Shown here: positions 47,276 through 58,567 of the stretch, one piece after another | Numbering within the stretch: the first letter of the stretch is position 1 | Layout: every line of letters starts with the position of its first letter | NCBI GenBank assembly: GCA_007449985.2 | Contig: VIIQ02000020.1 | Span: 558,001 to 622,000 of the forward strand | Reading direction: 5' to 3' | DNA: 64,000 nt | Origin: Desmodesmus armatus | Lineage: Eukaryota; Chlorophyta; Chlorophyceae; Sphaeropleales; Scenedesmaceae | The notes under the pieces: model-generated | What the model saw: the letters and a program-made list of their open reading frames with translations, nothing else | Told to the model about the DNA's origin: nothing | Databases searched by the model: none | Program-made: the position numbers and the translations under genes

Positions 47276-48700
47276 ACGCGCCTTCCCGCATGTTGCAGAG
47301 ACGATGGCGCCGCCGCGGCCACTCCAGCGGGTTTTCAGGGATGCCTCCCCCTACAGTATCTGTGTCATATGGTTCAAGGAATGGGGATGTGGGGTTGGCA
47401 GGCTTGACAGACATGTTACCGGCTGACTGTGACTCTCATGAGCCGCACATGCGGTAGTTGAGGTGCGGCACAGTTTCAAGCACATCGCGCCAAGCGGCAT
47501 GTCTCCCCGGTGTTTCAAAGGCTCAAACTAACACTCATATCAAGCATTCTGCATCATATGATGCCCAGGCAGTGATTCCTATCACTGGAGCTGCCCATTT
47601 CCACACTCAACTCACATTGGGTGAAAAAGTCAATTTCCCTTGTTGGAGCCCCCCAAAGCCCACCCTCGAGGCCACAGCCGCAGTGCGCGCGAAGCATGAC
47701 ACAGTCAGCAGGGATGTGCAAGCTGTTACTGGAGGCAGCAGGCCACAGCAAAGGCCAGACAGCATGTGACTCACAGTGGCACTGTACTGACCCCCCCCCC
47801 CACCACCTCTCGGCTGCCAACAGGGCTGCCAACAGGAACAGGCTTGGTCTGGAGGCTGCATGTCACAGCCGATGGGTAACTGACCTTCCATCCACCACCA
47901 CAACCCCATCCACTGCACCTCCTCTCCCCTGCCCCACTCCCCCCCCCCCACACGGCGCGGTGGGATTTCAGAGATGGCCACCCGTACAATATTGATGCCA
48001 TTGAATGCCATTGATGTGTGGCGAATGTGGCTGCGTGTAACATTTTCTTCCCCAATATTCATGCAATAAGAGTCAATGAGTGGGGTTGTGTGGTTCTGAC
48101 AGTGCACAGCCCTGTGGCTGGCAGTCTGGGACTGTTGCAAGCTCCAATGTGGCAAACCTGGTCATACTCCCTATGCCACACTAGTTGGCATCAATCGGGA
48201 CGTGGCGCTGACTGCTGCAGGGCCCAAACAAGTCTCAAGCCATGCAGTTTGCACAGTGTCAGGCTGTGCCAGTGATGTTAAGTACATGAGCAGCCCATTT
48301 TCACCCTTACCCCACATCCGCCCAAAAACTGAAATTGCCTTGCTTTGGGCCCTCACCCCCCCCCCCACGAGGCCACAGCCGCAATGCTGGCAGAGCGCAA
48401 CACTCTCAACAGGGGCCTACAGGCTTGGTCTAGAGGTTACTGGTCACAGCCAAGGTCAGACATCCAGTGTAACTCCATTCACCCCCCCCCCCCCACCACA
48501 CACACCCTTGAGGTGTGAAGCGTCACCCCCCAGCTTGCAAGAACTCGGCAGCTTTGGCGGTGGGATTTCAAAGATGGCCGCCCGTACAGTATGTATGTAA
48601 TAAGAGTCAAGGAGTGGGGTTGTGGGGTTCTGACAGTGCACAGCCCTGTGGCTGGCAGTCTGGGACTGTTGCAAGCTCCATCACGCAAGCTCTGCTGTAG
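46541..48700. repeat. satellite-like tandem array, unit about 550-570 bp
   Basis: Units starting ACC(T)CTCGAGGCCACAGCC begin at 46541, 47094 and 47662 (spacing 553 and 568). The second and third starts are near identical, including C-rich and CA-rich tracts. The third unit breaks off near 47805. More diverged units follow: one around 48366 and a pair sharing CAGTGCACAGCCCTGTGGCT at about 48065-48150 and 48598-48690. Not evidently coding. Confidence 0.8.
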
Positions 48701-49274
48701 GGTTGCTGCTATTGTACCTTGTACTGCTCATGATGCTCCTTGGAGTCTGAGATCTTACTGGGTTACTTGATAAGGGGATGCGCTTGCCCCTTGGGCTTGG
48801 TCCACACCAACAGGATAACCCACTCCACAATATAGCAGTGTCAGGTCATGCCTTGGTGGGCACGCGCCCTGCATATCACCCTCGCACGGTCAGCAACGTA
48901 CAACTTGCACATGACACAATAAGTGCCGCACCCGTTGACCAATCAGCAACTGGCCATCTTCATGTGGCACTCACCAACCGACTCTCAAGCATCAACACGC
49001 AACTCCCAGACCCTCCAAGGCAGCAACCAGAACCATTCCTGATGACAGGTGCCGACCTGCTCCCCATCCCTTCATCCAGCCGCACTCCTCCCACCATTCC
49101 ATGGCCAAACACCCACACCCACACCCACACAACTGGCTGGCTTGGAGCTGCTGCGCGGGCAATGGGTAGGGTTGCAGGGAACCAGACATGGTAAGCATGC
49201 TCACATCACCTTCGCAACTGCATGCGTGACAGGTCATAACCAAATGCATGCAGTTGGACAACAGATTCAGCTGA
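48701..49274. other. intergenic, no gene seen
   Basis: 3' flank of the minus-strand RGG gene; small open frames only. CCCACA repeats near 49110-49130. Confidence 0.3.
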
Positions 49275-52087
49275 TCACTCCACTGCCTCAATCCATGCAT
49301 CGGCGAAAGCCCCGTCCGCACCACAGATGGGTGCTGCTGCCACAATGCACCCCTCCCTGTTGCCAAACAGGAAAGCTGCTCCTGCACCACCAGCCATGCG
49401 GCGTGCAATGATCATTGCCTGCTGCGCTGGAGGTGTGGCGTAGTGATCTCCCCCCACAGGAAAGAAGTCGCTGTCGCCCATATGAGCGATAAGGGCATTC
49501 ACCGCAGGCAGCCAAGCTGCTGCAGCAGCCCCGCCTGCAGGCTGCCACATCCCAGCTGTCGCAGCTGCCTGCATCCCTGCTGTTGCCGGCACTGCCATGC
49601 TACCAGCACCAGCAACACCTGCCAGCCCTGCTGCTGTGGCTCCCATGGCTGCTGCAAATGGGCCCATCAGAGACTCCAGGGAAGGGGCCAATACTGCGGC
49701 TGACGTTGCAGTCCTGCCGCCCCTGCCGCCCCTGCTGCCCCTGCCACCCCTGCCGCCCCTGCTGCCCCTCCCACCCCTGCTGCCCCGGCCGCCACCTCTG
49801 CCACCACCCCTGCTGCCCCTTCCACCACCCCTGCTGCCCCTTCCACCACCTCCGCCACCACCGCCCCTCTGGATGCTCCCACGGCCTCCTGTCTGGTCGC
49901 TCGCGAAGGCACCTCCTGATGTGGTGCCTGCCTGCAGAAGTGCTGCCGCGGCTGCAGCCGGCCCAACAGCTGCATCACTGTCGTGTGCCGCTGCCCCAAC
50001 TGCTGCGGGGTGAACACCTGCTGCTGAGTCAGCAGCTGCTGCCGCTGTTGCTGTCACGTAATCTGCCGCTGCTGCTGCTGGCGGTGCTGCTGCTGGCATG
50101 GGTGGCCCATCTGCTGCTACTGCGGTGGTAAGTGATGGCATTGCTGATCCAGCTGCCGCTGCCCCTGCCGCCGCTGCCGCCGCCGCTGCATCGCCCTCGG
50201 GTGCAGCTGCTGGCATTGTCGCCTCTGCTGCTGCTGGGGGTCCACCTGGTGCTAAGCCAGCGGCTGCAGCTGCTGCTGCAACTATCGGGTTTGCTGCCGC
50301 CGCCGCTGCTGGCATGGATGCCCCTGCTGCTCCTGCTGCGCCAGCAAGTGATGGCATGGGCACACTTGCTGCAAACTGCCCACCCATTGCTGAACCAGCA
50401 GCCGCCGCTGCGGCCGCTGCATCGCCCCCGGGTGCTGCTGCTGGCCTAGAGGGCTCTACTGCTGCGGACTGCCCACCCACTGCTGAACCAGCGGCCGCCG
50501 CTGCGGCTGCTGCATCGCCCTCGGGTGCCGCTACTGGCCTGGAGGGCTCTGCTGCTGCTGACTGCCCACCCATTGCTGAACCAGCTGCCGCCGCCGCGGC
50601 CGCTGCATCGTCCCCGGGTGCTGCTGCTGGCTGGGCGGCACCAGATGCGCTGGCCGCTGTTGCAGGTGGGGGTGGAATCTGTGCCTGCAAGTAAACAATC
50701 CACCTGCCCTCAGTGTCATTGCAGCTGATTGGGGCCGCCAAAGGTCTTGCAGGTGAGATCGCATGAAGCAGAGAACACTTTGCGCAACCATTTGCGTAAC
50801 CAGCCGCAGCATCAATGATATCAATGACAACTCATGCCTACAGCCTGATTGAGTAAACTCATGCCTGTTAGTGCTGCGTGGCCTCGTCGCTGATCCTGCC
50901 ATCCCTCCCACATTCTAGCCCCAACATCGTGACACCATTGCAAAACAGTGATGCTGCAACATCTCACGCCTAGTGTTGGAGCAGCATGGCCCATGCCACC
51001 CACCCGGATGGCATCCCGCACAAATTGGCCATCGGCCAGTACTGCCATCTCCATGAAGCTCCTCTTGCTGCCAGGGACAAGGCCTGCCGCGGCTGGCCCG
51101 CGAGCGCCAATCACAGTGAAGATGCGCGTGCCGGCCAGGCGCTTATCTTGCACCTTCACTGGCAGATATACGCCTTCGCTGGCCTTGCTGCCGATCTGGT
51201 CCTCGTTGGTGAGCAACTTGCTGGGATCACTCCTGACAGCTGGATGGTGACGCTGCACTTCATGGCTTTCATCAAGTCGTTCATCTGCAAGACATCAGCA
51301 AAGGCATGCGGCGGCGCAACGTCAATGTGATGCTGGGCCAATGCACCCAAGGCTGGTGTGAGGTCCAAGTGAGGTAGAACAACGTCCTTGCAACCTTCAA
51401 GTAGGCGCTGACTACCAGGACTGATGCTGGGAAGCTTGCATCAGGTGGCAGCGCCTGCGTCCCGGCAGCATCCCATGCACTGCGTCTGTTACTGGGTGCC
51501 AAAGCAGCTTGCAGAGGTCCTACTAGCTGTGCATCACTGTTCGTGCTGCTGCTGTGGCGCGCACCTGTTTGCTGTAGAGGACCTCGTTCAGGTGGCTTTT
51601 GTAGATGTAGGCTGCTTTTCTGTTGACACCTTTGGGGGGCTGGCCAACACCACAGTAGAAGTGGTCTGCCTCTTCCGCTGCCCCTTCTGGTGCCTCCTCT
51701 GCTGGCTGCTGCTGCTGCTGCTGCTTGTTCTTGGTCCTCTTCCGCTGGAACAAGCCCTCAGGAACTTCTTGCAGGCATTTTCTGCACTGGACACTCCTGT
51801 GAGCACCAAGAGGGAGGGGGTGTGTCAGTGCTTGGATGGTTGGGTTGATGCTGCTTGCTTTTGTTGTGCACACTCAGCCTGTTCGGCCTCAGTGATCATG
51901 CATACCTGCCATAGAGTGGTTGCTTGCATTGTTGGCCAGTCTCTGGGTCTATGTATGGACACTCCTTGCTCTTGAAGTTGGTTACAGTCCCATCTTCCTC
52001 TGGCACGGTCAGGTTCTGGCTGTTCTGGTTGGAAGGTTGCAGGGGGCCGTCAACTGCTGCATCTGACGGATCTGTGACTGAAGACAT
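49275..52087 (-). CDS. zinc-binding / Ala-rich / RGG-repeat protein of unknown function
   Basis: Exons (minus): 52087-51906, 51796-51565, 51284-51004, 50684-49275. Exon 1 starts MSSVTDPSD and with exon 2 gives CPYIDPETGQQC and CRKC, a probable four-cysteine zinc site, then a Lys/Gln/Glu-rich linker and NRKAAYIYKSHLNEVLYSKQ. Exon 3 (MNDLMKAMKCSVTIQ, then VYLPVKVQDKRLAGTRIFTV) is one base short: 281 instead of 282, with the frame change at about 51225-51240. The last exon has a long Ala-rich region with imperfect AAAPGGDAAAA blocks, an RGG/RGS box, and an ordered C-terminus ending ADAWIEAVE. RGG boxes usually bind RNA or are methylated by PRMTs. I do not recognise the family; its place among transposons makes a mobile-element origin possible. 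Confidence 0.5.
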
Positions 52088-53648
52088 CGCAGAGTAAGGT
52101 AGCTGCTTGTGCCAGCTGCTGCTGTGTGTCACATAGACAGAAGTGCCTGGTGGTGATCTGGTTTGTTCAAATGCGGAGCTGAGCAGATGAGCTGACAGCT
52201 GACCGATCCAGGAGAACCCATCAACGATAAAGCAAAGTGCAAGGGCTGATGCGATCTGGCCGGCTGTTGTTGAGCTTTTGTTTTGAAAAGCTGTGCATAT
52301 GCGACACCGATGATATGCCCCCCCTGCGGATATCAATCTCACTGTGGATGCAGCCCACACCCTCGGGGGTGTGGTTGCAGACGCTGTGGTGAAGTGCTCA
52401 CAGGGCATCAGATTCAAGGAAGCAGTCAAGGCATACGAGGAGGACCTGCAGCGGTTCACTGATAACTCCTGGGGTTTGCACACCCAACCCCAGTAAATCT
52501 GGTGCACGGCGTCCTGAGGGCGTCCCGAGGGTCCCAAACGTCTTGGATAGGTGTATAATACCTTTTGAAAGCCTGCTGCCCGGCGTTCCCTGCGTGCTGG
52601 GGACCCGAGTGCTGCAGCACGATGATGATGAGTGCGACAGTGCACCCGTCTGTACCAGCGCCGCTCACGTTCAACTCAACAACAAATAAGACTTATTCCA
52701 CACTATTACACACTTGACTGCTCGAAAAGCACTAGGAATATATGCAGTCAACAAATTGCCCCACACCGACTCGCCGCTTCCGCATCAGTATGATTGCTTG
52801 AACGGCCACCAAAAGCACGTTACCACGATCCCATCTGGTCTCATGCACAAAGTCAAAATGGTCGACAGCCTGCAGCTGGGAGGAAAGTCTTATCCAGCAG
52901 TAGCTGAAGGCTCAGGTCTCAGTGCTGCTAGCCCAAAGCTTTTGCAATTGAGTTGTATGAATATTGTAGCTTAGCCAGCAGTGCCACCAGCGAAGCACAC
53001 CTGGGCACAGCTGCAGCAGCTCCTGGGTGTAGGTCCCAGGGGGTCCAAACTGGGGGTGGGGGTACCTGACAGCAGAAGCAGTAGGTATCTGCCTGGGGTG
53101 GCAATGGTGCCGTTGCACTTCTCGCGCCTGCAGCTGCACCCTGCTTGTACTTCCAGACCAAGGAGATAGCTGCGTCTGGGTGATCTTGATAAGGGAGGGA
53201 AGCAGCGACCAGCTTGCAACGATCAGCACAGTTCAAATGCGACCCCAGCAGTGCGTGCCCCAGGGGCGCCCCAGCCTAGCAACAGCGACGAAACATATAG
53301 ATGCGTTCCCTCTGGGACAAGCGCAGCTCCAGCAGATGCGCCAGTTTTGAAACAAAGCCTTGTCACACTCACACATGCGAGGTGGGGCGTTGAGGTCTGG
53401 GCAGAAGCAGCAGCTGGCGCAGAGCGCTGCCACATAAGTACAGTAGTAACAAACAAATACTTTGTGTGCAGTGTGTGCAGCAACCGTGAGACAGCACTTG
53501 GTGGATGAGACTTTGTGAGCGGCTGACTGCGGGTCTGACATCTGTCCGGAAAGTCAAACGTGGTCAAAGCAGTTACCAACTGGAAGGTGTCAGTGACACA
53601 AGCTTGCCTGCAACTGCCCCTGTCATTCTGCCTTTTCCTTGCCTCCAG
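52088..53648. other. region without a supported gene
   Basis: Minus-strand open frames at about 52928-53236 and 53223-53579 look partly protein-like (for example SLVWKYKQG and LVPEGTHLYVSSLLLGWG) and could be exons of an unrecognised minus-strand gene, but no splice model links them. The plus-strand transposase should have an upstream exon here because its first recognised exon begins at an acceptor. Confidence 0.3.
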
Positions 53649-55988
53649 ACCCCATTGAGGTAGATCCTGTGGAAAAGCACAAAGAGCCCCACTACAAACC
53701 CATGTGGGTCAGGTGGCTGGCAGTTTGTGTTGTGGTAGCAGTTGGCGTGACAGCCAACTCCTCGACTGAAAGATGGCGGGAAGCAACAGCCTCCTTCGAG
53801 ACGCAGAAGAAGGAATGGGAGCAGACCTTTGAAAACCTGCCACACTGCGGTGACATTAGCCGGCCCAGAAGGTTCATGCAGGACTGGTTTGACCATGTCA
53901 AGGGCGGCAACCACACCTGCGAAGATGCGCACAGGTCTGGGCGGCCGAGGGTGGTAGACCCTGATGTGGCAAAGCGGGCTGCTGCGCTTGTGAAGAAGGG
54001 GCGGTGGGTGGAAGTCAAGGTCAAGAAGGCTACCCATCACAGGCTGTGTACTTCACATCGATTCAGGACGCAGTTGACCACACTCCTGAGCTGCAGAGTA
54101 TCCTTGCCGACCACAACATCACTGTACCACAGCTCAGGGCAGCAATGCACGATGCCGACCCAGACCTGGTGCGCAGGCGCATTACCTTCAAGCGCGCACT
54201 CAGCAAGGAGGAAAAGGCTGAGAGGGTCACTAGGGCTAAGGGGCTGATTGAGAGGCTTGCAGTTGAGCCCTCCTTGCTGCAAAATATGGTCTTTATTGAT
54301 GAGACCAGCATTGTGCTTCAGGGTGGCAATCATGACTCTGTTGCTGTGTGGTGTGACAAGCATGAGGTGAACTTCAGCGATGTGTGCCCTATCCCTGTTG
54401 GACACAAGAGTGACCCCACAAAAGTCCACATCATCGCTGCCGTCAGCGCCCACCCCGCCTTCGAGTCCTCCAACGGCCTTGTCTACATGGAATTCACCAC
54501 TGGTACTTCCCATATCAAACGGAAGCACAACAAGCGGATGGATGGCAGTACGCGTGTGGACGACTACAACTATCAGGTGGGTGGTGTTGCTGTGCTGTTA
54601 CAAGGGTGTGACCACAGAGATACCTTCATCAGCAGTTGCATGACTCAGCCGCTGCTGCCCCGGCACGCCGGGGTTTAGCAGTGCAGCCACATACGGCCTC
54701 ACGCTGCCTTGCCACTCAATCAAACAGCTAGCATAGCTGGGTGTCAGCACCACAGCAGCACCAGACCTGGCAGCAACCGCGCCAGCAAACAAGGCAGCCA
54801 GCACACAACCAGGGTTCTGCATGTCTGCTGCATGCACCCGCACCACCACCTCGCCAGCCCTCATGGCTGCTAGGTTCAGCCTCATATCATTGTTAGCTAT
54901 GTCACCTTTTGAGTACTGGTGAATGCCAGTCCAATGGTGCCTGTCATCAACCAAAACCCAGATGCCAGCCCCATAGCAGTAGAAATCAACAGGCGCCCCC
55001 CAAAAGGGTGGCACAACCTGGTGGCAGTACCCCGCATCCAGCCTAAACTTCCACAACAGCTGCATGAACCTGACCTCACTGCTGCACACTCTGCTGCTTG
55101 CAGGTAACACCAGCTGTTCACGTGGGCGCACTGGGCAGAAGGGACAGCCTAGGTGTTCTGGTGACTTCAGGGTTTTAGCTGTGCACAGCCGATAATGCTG
55201 CCTGTCAGGGTCACAGCCGCTACACCTCCAGAACAGCTTGTGCAGTCCCTTGCTGTTGGTGATGTTGACAGGGGTACCACACTCCAGGGTCAGCACTGGC
55301 ACATGCAGCTGATCAAGATCCAGTCCTCTGTTCAGGCTTGCTGTGCCCTGTAGTGCCTCCAACTTGTACGCATCTAACCGCCCCTTCGGCATGCTGCCTG
55401 TGCCACTTCTTGCCTCTCCTGCAGAAGAAAGGCACAGCAATTGATGCAAAGAGCACAACAAGTGAGGAGTTTACAGACAACCTGTACAAGATTGTTCAAA
55501 AGTTTGAGCGCAAGACCAAGGAGTACAACCTGGCCAATGGCAAGGGTGACAAGGCCGATGCCCCGGTGCTGTGCTACGACAACAACAAAATTCAGAAGAT
55601 TGCAGAAATCAGCACCCTCGAGTATGATGATGAGCCTGTTATTAAGCTGGACCCCATCAAGCAGAGGGTGGACATCCCTACTTACAGCCCTGACATCAAC
55701 AGGCCCATTGAACACATCTTTGGGTTCACCAAGCCAAAGGTTCGTGCACACATCTATGAGCGCTATGAGCACTACACCTCCAGTGCAGCGGGTGCGCATG
55801 AGTTGCAGAGTGTTGTTAGGAAGGTGTTTGAGCAGGAGCTTGTTGCTGGTGCTGTCAAAAGGGATGTTGAGGGGCTGCCTTTGCTGTGGCATGTGATCAG
55901 CACACCCTGGGGTGAGGAGTACACCGATGATCAGGGTGACATCCACCTTGGTAGTGAGGGTGACTACCCCCCAGCACACTACAGGTGA
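53649..55988 (+). pseudogene. Tc1/mariner-like (IS630 superfamily) transposase with intron and one frameshift
   Basis: Exons 53649-54576 and 55425-55988, joined in phase 0 (CAG|GTGGGT to CTCCTGCAG|AAG). N-terminal helix-turn-helix type part with the linker motif SGRPRVV. The catalytic core has FIDETS (first Asp), VLCYDNN (second Asp) and IPTYSPDINRPIEHIFGFTK (Glu/Asp third position). Near 54033 the frame changes: VKKGRWVEVKVKK continues as GYPSQAVYFTSIQDAV only if one G is added to a GG run. Thus it is either decayed or carries an assembly indel. An upstream exon with the start codon is not identified. The 848-base intron holds an antisense nuclease-like ORF. Ends at TGA 55986-55988. Confidence 0.7.
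54598..55392 (-). CDS. Vsr/EDxHD-like endonuclease candidate nested antisense in the transposase intron
   Basis: An intact 264-codon ORF (start MPKGRLDAYK; in-frame extension to 55461 possible) lies entirely inside intron 54577-55424 on the opposite strand. Residues 38-86 hold cysteines in zinc-ribbon style spacing (LEC, WRCSGC, LGCPFC). A restriction-endonuclease-like core follows: Glu106 in SSEVRFMQLL, Asp136 in APVDFYC, VDDRHHW (149-154) and NNDMRLNLAAMRAG (Asp169), then VVVRVH. The E...D...H...D order is that of very-short-patch-repair type nucleases and EDxHD homing endonucleases. Inferred activity: DNA cleavage or nicking; none is proven. It could be a homing or transposon-associated gene. 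No introns or frame breaks seen. Confidence 0.6.
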   Translation of the reverse strand: MPKGRLDAYKLEALQGTASLNRGLDLDQLHVPVLTLECGTPVNITNSKGLHKLFWRCSGCDPDRQHYRLCTAKTLKSPEHLGCPFCPVRPREQLVLPASSRVCSSEVRFMQLLWKFRLDAGYCHQVVPPFWGAPVDFYCYGAGIWVLVDDRHHWTGIHQYSKGDIANNDMRLNLAAMRAGEVVVRVHAADMQNPGCVLAALFAGAVAARSGAAVVLTPSYASCLIEWQGSVRPYVAALLNPGVPGQQRLSHATADEGISVVTPL

Positions 55989-56617
55989 TGCCACTTGCTC
56001 TGCTGTACTGCCATGCTGGCCTGTTTGGTAACCTGCTGGCTGTGCCTGTGCTGCACTTGGCCTGCTGCTGCTGTGGGTGCAGCCGCGCGCACAGCGCTGC
56101 TGCCCGCGTTTGGCAGTAACTCGTACGGGCCATGTACTGGTCATGCTTGATGGGGCTGCATGCTGCTGGCCTTTTGTTCAGAGCCCACTGCTGCTGCTGC
56201 ATGCATGGGTGGTTTTGTGTCTGGTGCTGTGGTGATTGATGTAATTGGGTGGCTGCTTGGTTGCTGGCAGCGCAGCCGTACTGCTTCAACAACTGCCTGT
56301 ACAGCCCTTCAGCTGTGAGCATTCATGCATACACATGCTGGCACTGCAGGCATCAGACATTCGCTGAGAGTATACTTCTCACCGTGTGCTTCGCGTCTGC
56401 AGCCTGGCAGCCAGCCTCAGTTGAGTTGGTGCTGCTGCCTGGCAGTTCTGTTGGGACAGTCAAATACTGCTGCCAAACCTACATTGCAGCACACGTACAG
56501 GCAAGGAACAGCAGTGCGCTCAATGTCGCAAGATAAATCTAAAAACGTCACTGATCGTGCAGATAATTGCAAGTGGCAGCAGTTTACTCCGTCCAATGTT
56601 GTGACCGTGGCAACAGC
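55989..56617. other. intergenic between transposase and the minus-strand gene
   Basis: A TGTAA at 56240-56244 could serve the transposase. Nothing else supported. Confidence 0.3.
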
Positions 56618-58502
56618 TCAAATCCTTACAGTAGCAGTAGCAGCAGTAGCAGTAGCAGCAGCAGCTGCTGCATGTTGCCGCTGCCACCAGAACGCCAGCG
56701 CCCTCTGGACGATGGGCAGGTAGCCCTCCATGGTGGTGTGCTGCTTGGCTTGGGTGACATCGCGGGCCACAATCGACAGCCGCTGCTGCAGTGTCTGCTC
56801 GGTGGCTGCGCTCATGCGAAGGTCAGCGCCAGCCTCCACCCTGTCACATTCAGCCCAGCGCCCTGAGAGGAAAGTGCATGCAAACCAGAACACAACACAT
56901 GTATGTATGTATGTATGTATATATGTATGTATGTATGTGTGTGTGTGTGGGGGGGGGGGGGGAGGGGGTCGCAGCAAGCCAGGATGCTGACTGATGCTAA
57001 AGGCCTTCAAACCATTGAGAGTCACGAATAGTTCACAATCGTTTTGAATACACAGTTGGCTGCTGCAGAGTAACAACTTAGACTGGCAGGACTGCCCTGT
57101 AATAGCTCTTCAACCCACTTCACTGCAGGACCCACATGCCCAGGACCCACCTGAGCAACATCCGGCCAGCGCACTCGTCGTACTGGCCCTGCTGAATACT
57201 TGCCACGACTGCAGCGCAGATCCGCCTGAATTGCACAGGGCTTACGGCTCGCCATGTGCCGTCTGGTTGGGCACCGACCAGTCTGTCGCATGCAGGGGCG
57301 CTGCCTGCAGGAAGGCAGCCACGCATTCCAGTCAGCAGCCGCTCATTGGTGTGCCTGCCACATATCAAGATACAAGCATACCATGGGCCCTGAGCTGATT
57401 TCGAGGTTTTCCACATAGCACCCCCGTGTCTGCATGCGTGACTGTGTGCGTACCATGTGCCGATGCGTTGGCGTAGATCCCATAATCCAACACCAGGGTG
57501 TGTCACCCAAGTCCACATGCTCCAGCACAGCAGCGGCAACCTGCGTCCTGAGATCCGGCGGCTTCATTGCTAGCAGGGGCATGATGATGCTGGCGAAGTG
57601 GCCCCCGTCTGGGGTGTCAGGGTTGACCTTCAGTGCCAGCAGGACTCGCTGTGCGGCACCCCATGCAGTCATGCCATCGGATACCAGCTTGGCACCCTGC
57701 GAGACCTGTGGGCACAGCGAATGACACACAAGTTTGTTTATTGCATTCATGCCGAGTGAGCTCGCAAGGTACCCGGGGATCATCCAGCTCGCACTTGGCC
57801 GGCGCGCACTACTGCAACTGCGCTTGTACAGTCACTGAGCGATGCCGCACAGCAATCCGCGAAACGAAACCTTTGTAGTATATGTCGCCATTTCACGTGG
57901 CCATGGTACACAGAATGCATTTAATGCCCAATGGCAGGCGGACGACCATCAAAGTGCAGGTCGTGCCGTCAGCTTGTGCTGAGGGATGCTACTGACAAAA
58001 GGCGACATGATTCCAATTCCCCAAGCTTAGCTGTGCGGCTGCATCCAGTCTGGGCTCACCTCATCCAGCACGTCCAGCAGGTCCGGCTTCACGAAGTCAG
58101 ACTCGTCGAGCACAAAAGGCGAGCGACGCACGTAGTCAGCTTTGCCTTGCGCCACCAGCGCTGCCGCGTTATCCAGAAGTGCCAGCAGGTCTTTGGCATC
58201 CTTCTGGGCATTGCCCTGGCCAGCTGCTGTGGTGCGGCGGCGGGTGACTGGTGATATGCTGAACTGCCCCACACCTGGGAACTTGTCAAGGTCGCTGCAC
58301 GTCCGCTCCTCGAGTACGCAGTCACGCCGAAATGCCACCAAGCCATCAGCACTGTGCAGCAAAAGTAAACCTGCAATGCAGCATGCAACAAGATGGTGTG
58401 GCGTAGTGATTGGGTGAAACACACAGGAGAGGGAGGGAGGGAGGGAAGGATGGTGGGTGGGCGGGAGAGGCAGGGAGGGAGGGAGGGAGGGAGGGAGGGG
58501 AG

Positions 58503-58567
<65 letters not shown>

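Noticed and set aside
50098..50694. 198-codon Ala-rich plus-strand frame
   Set aside because: Shadow of GC-rich Ala codons of the minus-strand RGG gene; poly-Ala reads as poly-Ala on both strands.
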